Shown here: positions 58,781 through 64,000 of the stretch, piece by piece
How positions within the stretch are numbered: position 1 is the stretch's first letter
How the letters are laid out: each line of letters opens with the position of its first letter
Source: Dactylonectria macrodidyma
Taxonomy: Eukaryota; Ascomycota; Sordariomycetes; Hypocreales; Nectriaceae
Direction of reading: 5' to 3'
Length of the DNA: 64,000 nt
Assembly: GCA_020744425.1 (NCBI GenBank)
Contig: JAGMUV010000007.1
Span: forward strand, 372,001-436,000
The notes under the pieces: model-generated
Databases searched by the model: none
What the model saw: the letters and a program-made list of their open reading frames with translations, nothing else
What the model was told of the DNA's origin: nothing
Translations under genes and position numbers: made by a program

Positions 58781-61700
58781 AGAATCAGATGATCAGCGGC
58801 GACCCGGGGTTCAACAGCTCGAGTGCCGCAAATAGACGTTTCAGCCAACGGTCCTTTGGCTGCTGAGTAACGCTCGAGACAGGGGAGGGGGTGTCAGGGA
58901 TTGCAGATTGAGCGGGAGGACCAGGTTGAACCAGGCGGGGCATTAGCGAGGAGTCAGCGAGGAATCTACCTGTTCCAGTTGGCCCGATTACGGCGATTCT
59001 TCCTCAATGGACGATTATCCGGAACCCGACGACCTGGGAGCCCGACAATGATGCATTTGGTTGCATTCACGACCAAGGAGGACGCAACGACGCGCGGTCG
59101 GCAAGAGATCGAAAGCGAGGCAACAAACAAGCGCCATAACATCCACACGAGTGGCACCGTAATGCCTGCAGGATGCTGTCACAATGGACACGGTCAAGGG
59201 CTTAAAAAAAACCACTGTTTCGCCTGCCGCAGCCTGCAGATGCGTCGACGCCAAAGCAAATCAGAGTGCAGCTGGGATACATTGATCTCCCGCAATCGAA
59301 TCGGGGGATTCCGTCCCCTCTCCCCGAAGGCGTGCACCAAATGCGCGCTCCTACGGCACACACTTTTTTTTGTTCCATGTATCCAAGCCCATCACTGCAG
59401 TTGGGAGGGCTAAATGGTGCCATTCAGGCAGTGTCTGCGGGATCACTTCATTGCGGGTCATGGCCTTGGCTTGAGGATGTCAACATTCGCCCGGTCTGAC
59501 AGTGGCGGTTCGCATAGGCGACACAGAAGCGAAGATCTGAGGGGAACTACCGCGGATGGGTGGTGATTGCATGCGACGGGGCACAACACTGGCCTTTGAC
59601 CGCGCATTTGTGGCGGCGCTACTTTCTCACTGGGCTGAAGACCCCTGTTCAAGTCTGGTGTTGGGTGACCTGCACGATTATGATGCTCGCACAACACGAA
59701 AGAAGGAAGAATATGGAGGGTAGTCAGCCCTGCCGCGAATACCATACCAAGAGTTTCTTTTGACTCAGAGGATCTATGTTTATTTGGTACTTTATTTTTG
59801 TAATTATATATACCCCGCAAGACGGCGAGGCATGGATGACAAAAGGAACTCATTTTACATCATGTATCAGGGCTCAGGCTTGAAGCTGCAGAGCCCTTTA
59901 TGTCATGGAGAACGGCACAAAAAGGATACGGGATACGGAATATGGTAGCATCGCCTCGGGAAGCAGGCTTGGTTCAATACAAAGATCGTGGAGCGGAATT
60001 GCGATTTGATTTTTTTAAAGCCTTGAATAAAGCGTGAAAGCATGACACAAAAGGCAGCCTAGTGATTGGATGTGGCATGGTCTGACGGTGCGACAGCTGA
60101 CGCCCACCTGATGCTAATTGTTAGGTGAGCTCGGATTTGAGAGTAACATCTCACAGCTGGAGACGCCATTGGCGTCGTTGTGACAAACCATAGCTCGCGA
60201 AGGAGACAACGGACGGGATGTAGCATGGCCAAGCGGGGAGAAGCGATGCGAGCGTCTCGTTTGGGAAATCCGTGTTGAATGAATGGGGGTGTGGTACGTG
60301 TAGTGGTGCGTCTCCTGGTTTTCAGCTGCCAAACTATCAAATCTGTGTGCACCCAGCTAACTAAAAGGTTGCGAATTTCGCTAGCTCTTGTTCAGTCCTG
60401 TGCCGTACCTAGAACCTCAGCTCAGCTGATGGGGAGGGGGTGATTGTGGAGGCGGCGGTGGAGGGATAGAGCAAGTAATCTCAGCATGGCGGAGCGGAGT
60501 TTCGAGTTACGCGCACATACTGATACATAGTAGGTATTACGCGTAGACAATAGGTGGTTGGGACAGGCAGCGACGAGACGAGGATTATGGACTGAGTAAT
60601 CTGTACCTTGGGCCTGGAATGAGAGCAAAAACGCTATCGTATCCCGTCCCTGGGGAAGCGGAGCCACGGTATCAGAGCGTTTTTCTTGTCTAGTTAGTGT
60701 GTGTTTCTCCCGTCCAATTTAATGTTAGTCTTTTTGGAGTTCCGCCCGAGCATGGACATGGCGGAAGGGGCTGAAAGAGGAGGAGCTTTGGTGTCGAATG
60801 TTTTAGTCAGAACGGAGCACCTTGGGGCCCGAGGAAGAGGGACCTCCCTACCTTAGGCAAGCATACGTCAGGTTAGCAGTTGTGCTAAAGTCGGCGCTGA
60901 CGCCCCCGTCATACCCCGAGATTGAGGTTGGGCTTGGCGGCCGAGTGTTTTGAGTTTAGGGTTACAATCCTTTGGGATTTGGGGCTTTGGGTTTGCCGAT
61001 GGAAAATGGAGCGAGAGCCACCGGCATTGCTGTTTCCAAGGAATCGCAGAGAAACAGAGATCTGGCCGGCAGTCACGTGGGATATGTTTTGTCAACGCGG
61101 TACTCGGCGGAGATGTAAGCATGCATCTGCCAAACAGAGTAATGGCCGAACACCAACAACTTGCGTAAGGCACATGTACTTAGCCCTACGGGGCCACGGA
61201 GAGGCTGACAAGCCAGTGGCACGAGACATGGCTGCGAAGTCCATGCCCGGCCTAGCTAGCTCCGTACGAGGCAGGGGAGACTTCGTTCAGCCCTGGAGTT
61301 AGGTTTGGTGGAGTCTTTGGGCGGATGTGGCTGGTGCACGGTTGAGTGGCTGGTGCCACCCTCAGAAGCGGAACTCAGTGACGGCGGGCGGGGTATACCA
61401 CGTGTGGCGCATCTCTCAAGGAGGGGCAAGTGAAGAAAAATCAACGGCAAGATCGGCGAGGAGTCATTAGGAAAGGTGTAACGGACTTCCGAGCCGAGGC
61501 CAATTCCAAGCATCGACAAAACCGCGGAGATCGACAATTCCCAGGATTTCTTAGACTCGCACAACGTCTTTCCACGCACCGCACCATCACGAAACAGGAA
61601 CGCCTTGCCGTCTGCCTCACAGTCCTGCGTCCACCAAAGGCAGCAACCCGCGAGCAAGGATCACCGAGGCACCGCCCACCACAAAGGCCGGTGGTCGCAT

Positions 61701-61868
61701 TAACCTTTCACTCTGGAGCATCAAATTTCCCAACACGACGCCCCTCCGGCGGAGAACGCCAACCAGGAAGCCGGGCCGGGGACAGACACCCGCTTGGAGC
61801 AGTGGGAGGACTTTGGGCACCAGTTCCAGGACGGAGAGCTTGAGCTACTCAAGAAGAGCATCGTCGAG
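58781..61868. other. Intergenic between the zinc-finger gene and YVH1
   Basis: The 3' flank of the zinc-finger gene includes a possible extra exon at 58947-59139. Beyond it I see no coding character. Small ORFs at 59458-59853 and 60922-61302 match nothing I know. The frame ahead of the YVH1 start is open from about 61690 but contains no ATG. Confidence 0.55.
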
Positions 61869-63149
61869 ATGGCGTTTAGCAGGGTTGAAGGCCAGGACGA
61901 CTTGTTTGTTGGCGGGTAAGTGGATTTCTCTTACCCCCGAAGGGTGACAAGCAGGTTGGAGGCTTGAAGTCCTGCACGCCCCTGAAGTATTGTTCTGGTG
62001 CTGACTTTCTCCCCAAGACTCTGGGCTTTGCGTCGCTCTGATACACTGGCAGAACGCGGCATCACTCATGTGCTATCTGTAGTTGGCTTTGATCCTTCGA
62101 GCCTCAAGAACTTCAAGGATGAGCCGTGGTCTGAATACGGAAAGCAATTTCGGCATCTCATCATCGATATAGACGATGTCGATGATGCAAACTTGCTTGT
62201 GGAGCTCCCTAGAGCTGTCAAATTCATCCATGAGGGTTTGAGAGGAACTGGATCCAGTCAAGACCATAACCCGGTTAACGGCCAGGAGGCAGACGCCGGC
62301 CTGAACAAGGGCGTCGATGATCTAAGCATTGGGGGCCATGGCAAGCGCCAAGGCGTCTTCGTCCACTGCGCCGCCGGTAAGTCGAGATCGGTCTCGGCCA
62401 TCATTGCTTACCTGCTATGGCGGTATCCTAACAGATTCGACCCTAACATTACCCCAACCGCCATCTCTGACCCAACCCACGCGCTGCCACAGTCATCTTC
62501 GTCGCAGAGGCGGTCGCGGAAGGAAACCTCCATCGAGGCTGTGCACGCCGCGCTGACTTTTGTCCGCCGCTCGCGGCCCATGGCGGAACCCAATCCCGGC
62601 TTCATGGATCAACTGGCGCTTTGGTGGGAGATGGGCTGCCCGGAAGACGTCGAGACCCATCCCGTGTACCAACGCTGGGCGTACCACCGTGAGGTGGAGG
62701 AGAACTTGGCGGTGGGCCAGGCACCCACAAGGCTGAGGTTCGAAGATGAGGAGGCTCAGCCCCACGATGAGTCTGGCCTTAGCCTGCGATGCAAGAAGTG
62801 CCGCCGCACCCTGGCCACGGCGCCGTTCATCGTCGAGCACAAGCCAGCCGATCCGCACTCCACCACCCAGTGCCAGCACTTCTTCATCGAGCCCCTGAGT
62901 TGGATGCGAGGCATCCTCGAACAAGGTGAGCTCAACGGCCGGTTGCTCTGCCCCAATGCCAAGTGCGGCGCTGGCGTGGGCCGCTACGACTGGAAAGGCT
63001 TCAGGTGCTCATGTGGCGGCTGGGTCATACCCGCCTTCTCGCTTCAGCGCGGCAGAGTTGACGACGTTGTGAAGCGAGCCCTGGGGTCTGCGGCCGGCCA
63101 TGGCATTCGAATGCCGCCGGGCGCTTTACCGCGTGGTGGTAACCTGTAA
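61869..63149 (+). CDS. YVH1: YVH1 dual-specificity phosphatase with C-terminal zinc-binding domain
   Basis: Conserved phosphatase that also drives late 60S ribosome assembly, where its zinc-binding tail promotes release of Mrt4 (family knowledge). Exons are 61869..61915 and 62018..63149. The 102-nt phase-2 intron (GTAAGT, CCAAG) completes the glycine codon in FVGGLWALRR, giving 392 residues. The start MAFSRVEGQDDLFVGG matches the family's short first exon. The DSP signature is HCAAGKSRS with Cys133 and Arg139, and the candidate general acids are in IDIDD (66-69). An insert rich in Gly/Asp/Gln lies at 94-125. The tail shows the zinc ligands: CKKCRRTL, TQCQHFF, LLCPNAKCGAGVG and FRCSCGGWV. It is intact. 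Confidence 0.95.
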
Positions 63150-64000
63150 TACCCAGGATAGGACGGGGAATGAAACACAAACTCAACTGAGTCGCCGGGC
63201 AATCGCCGTTCAGCAGCGGTGTTAGTGCCCGAGTCGCCACCGACCAGGACTCCGGCGACATGGACCCCGAGTCTCCGTCTCCCCCTTGTCGCTCCTCTCC
63301 GGAACCCCACCCGAACCCCGAACTTGGTATGGACAAGGGAATAGCTCGGCGGGACGGTCACCAAGCTCCTCCGCCAGCAGCCGGGCCTCTGTTCGCCGAA
63401 AACTCCCCTGTTGTCGCATTGGCGGCTTTTGTGCCCCACGGCGTGTCATAAGCGGAAAGTATCAAGTGAGAACACAACAGGGAGCTCGACCGGGGTTAGG
63501 GGGACCGCAGAGGGGGTGTGGTCCTACGCGGGAAGCTGTTAGGGCTTACGGGGTGTTGGAACTCGCGCATGGGTCACCATCTCTCATAGCGGCCGCAACA
63601 TATAGAGTGAGGGGCCCGTGAATGGGGGCGACTCAAAGATCGTGAGACGGCGACGGGACGATCGGATGGTTCCTGGTGCGGGCATGGGAGCTTCTCATGG
63701 GGGAGGGGTGTATTGCTTCGATTATCAAGAGAAGACATGAGAAACAAAGACCCTGGGCGTTTTGTGAGAGACTATTTGGCAAGCCTCAGCACGCTCAGCA
63801 CTAGGCTCGGACTATTGAGACGAATTTACTCAGCATCTTATTCGAGCTTTTGACGACACGTCGAGCAACCCACAACTAACTGACCATGCTCGCAGAAGAA
63901 GACGCAATCCCTGGCCGCTTGCCCCATCATTGTTCCACACCATCCCATCCATCATGACCCTTGAGCACATCCCACTCACACACCTCCAGACTAGCCCTGC
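63150..64000. other. YVH1 3' flank to window edge
   Basis: There is no supported gene. An ATG at 63954 opens a frame that runs off the right edge (MTLEHIPLTHLQ), too short to judge. Confidence 0.5.

Overview
This window looks like a nuclear chromosome segment of a filamentous ascomycete, most likely a Sordariomycete. The evidence is short GT..AG introns of about 50-135 nt with CTAAC/CTGAC-type branch sites, GC-rich third codon positions, and long pyrimidine-rich leaders. The gene set also fits: a proteinase-K-like subtilase, an NRPS-family giant protein, an OPT transporter and a fungal-specific regulator. I do not assign a genus. No tRNA, rRNA, CRISPR array or intact transposon was recognised.

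Layout. (1) 1-19 kb is a housekeeping stretch. It holds a Stu2/Alp14-type TOG microtubule polymerase on the minus strand that runs off the left edge, then an Ntr1/TFIP11 spliceosome-disassembly G-patch protein, a secreted subtilisin-like protease and a SIT4-phosphatase-associated (SAP) protein. Each is separated from the next by 1.4-3.8 kb of non-coding DNA. (2) 20-38 kb resembles a secondary-metabolism locus. It has a 2618-residue NRPS-family protein, a convergent OPT-type oligopeptide transporter, a regulator carrying a fungal transcription-factor domain but no zinc cluster, and a short-chain dehydrogenase. (3) 38-56.7 kb is almost empty. It has one doubtful membrane-protein ORF and many short low-complexity tracts. 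(4) 56.7-63.2 kb returns to conserved genes: a C2H2 zinc-finger protein and the YVH1 dual-specificity phosphatase.

The most unusual object is the NRPS-family gene. Its reading frame is intact over two exons (7.9 kb), but nearly every catalytic motif is altered. Two of three carrier-domain serines are gone, the second histidine of the HHxxxDG motif is replaced in the epimerase-like and both condensation domains, and the adenylation core motifs are degraded. Only the last carrier domain keeps a serine. An open frame with dead active sites suggests a retained pseudoenzyme with a scaffolding or regulatory role. Its neighbours (peptide transporter, regulator, SDR) make an unconventional cluster conceivable, but clustering is inferred from position only.

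Exon boundaries were set by eye from splice signals and frame continuity. The least certain are the first exon of the regulator at 34-36 kb, the 3' end of the zinc-finger gene, and the 715-nt last intron of the SAP gene.
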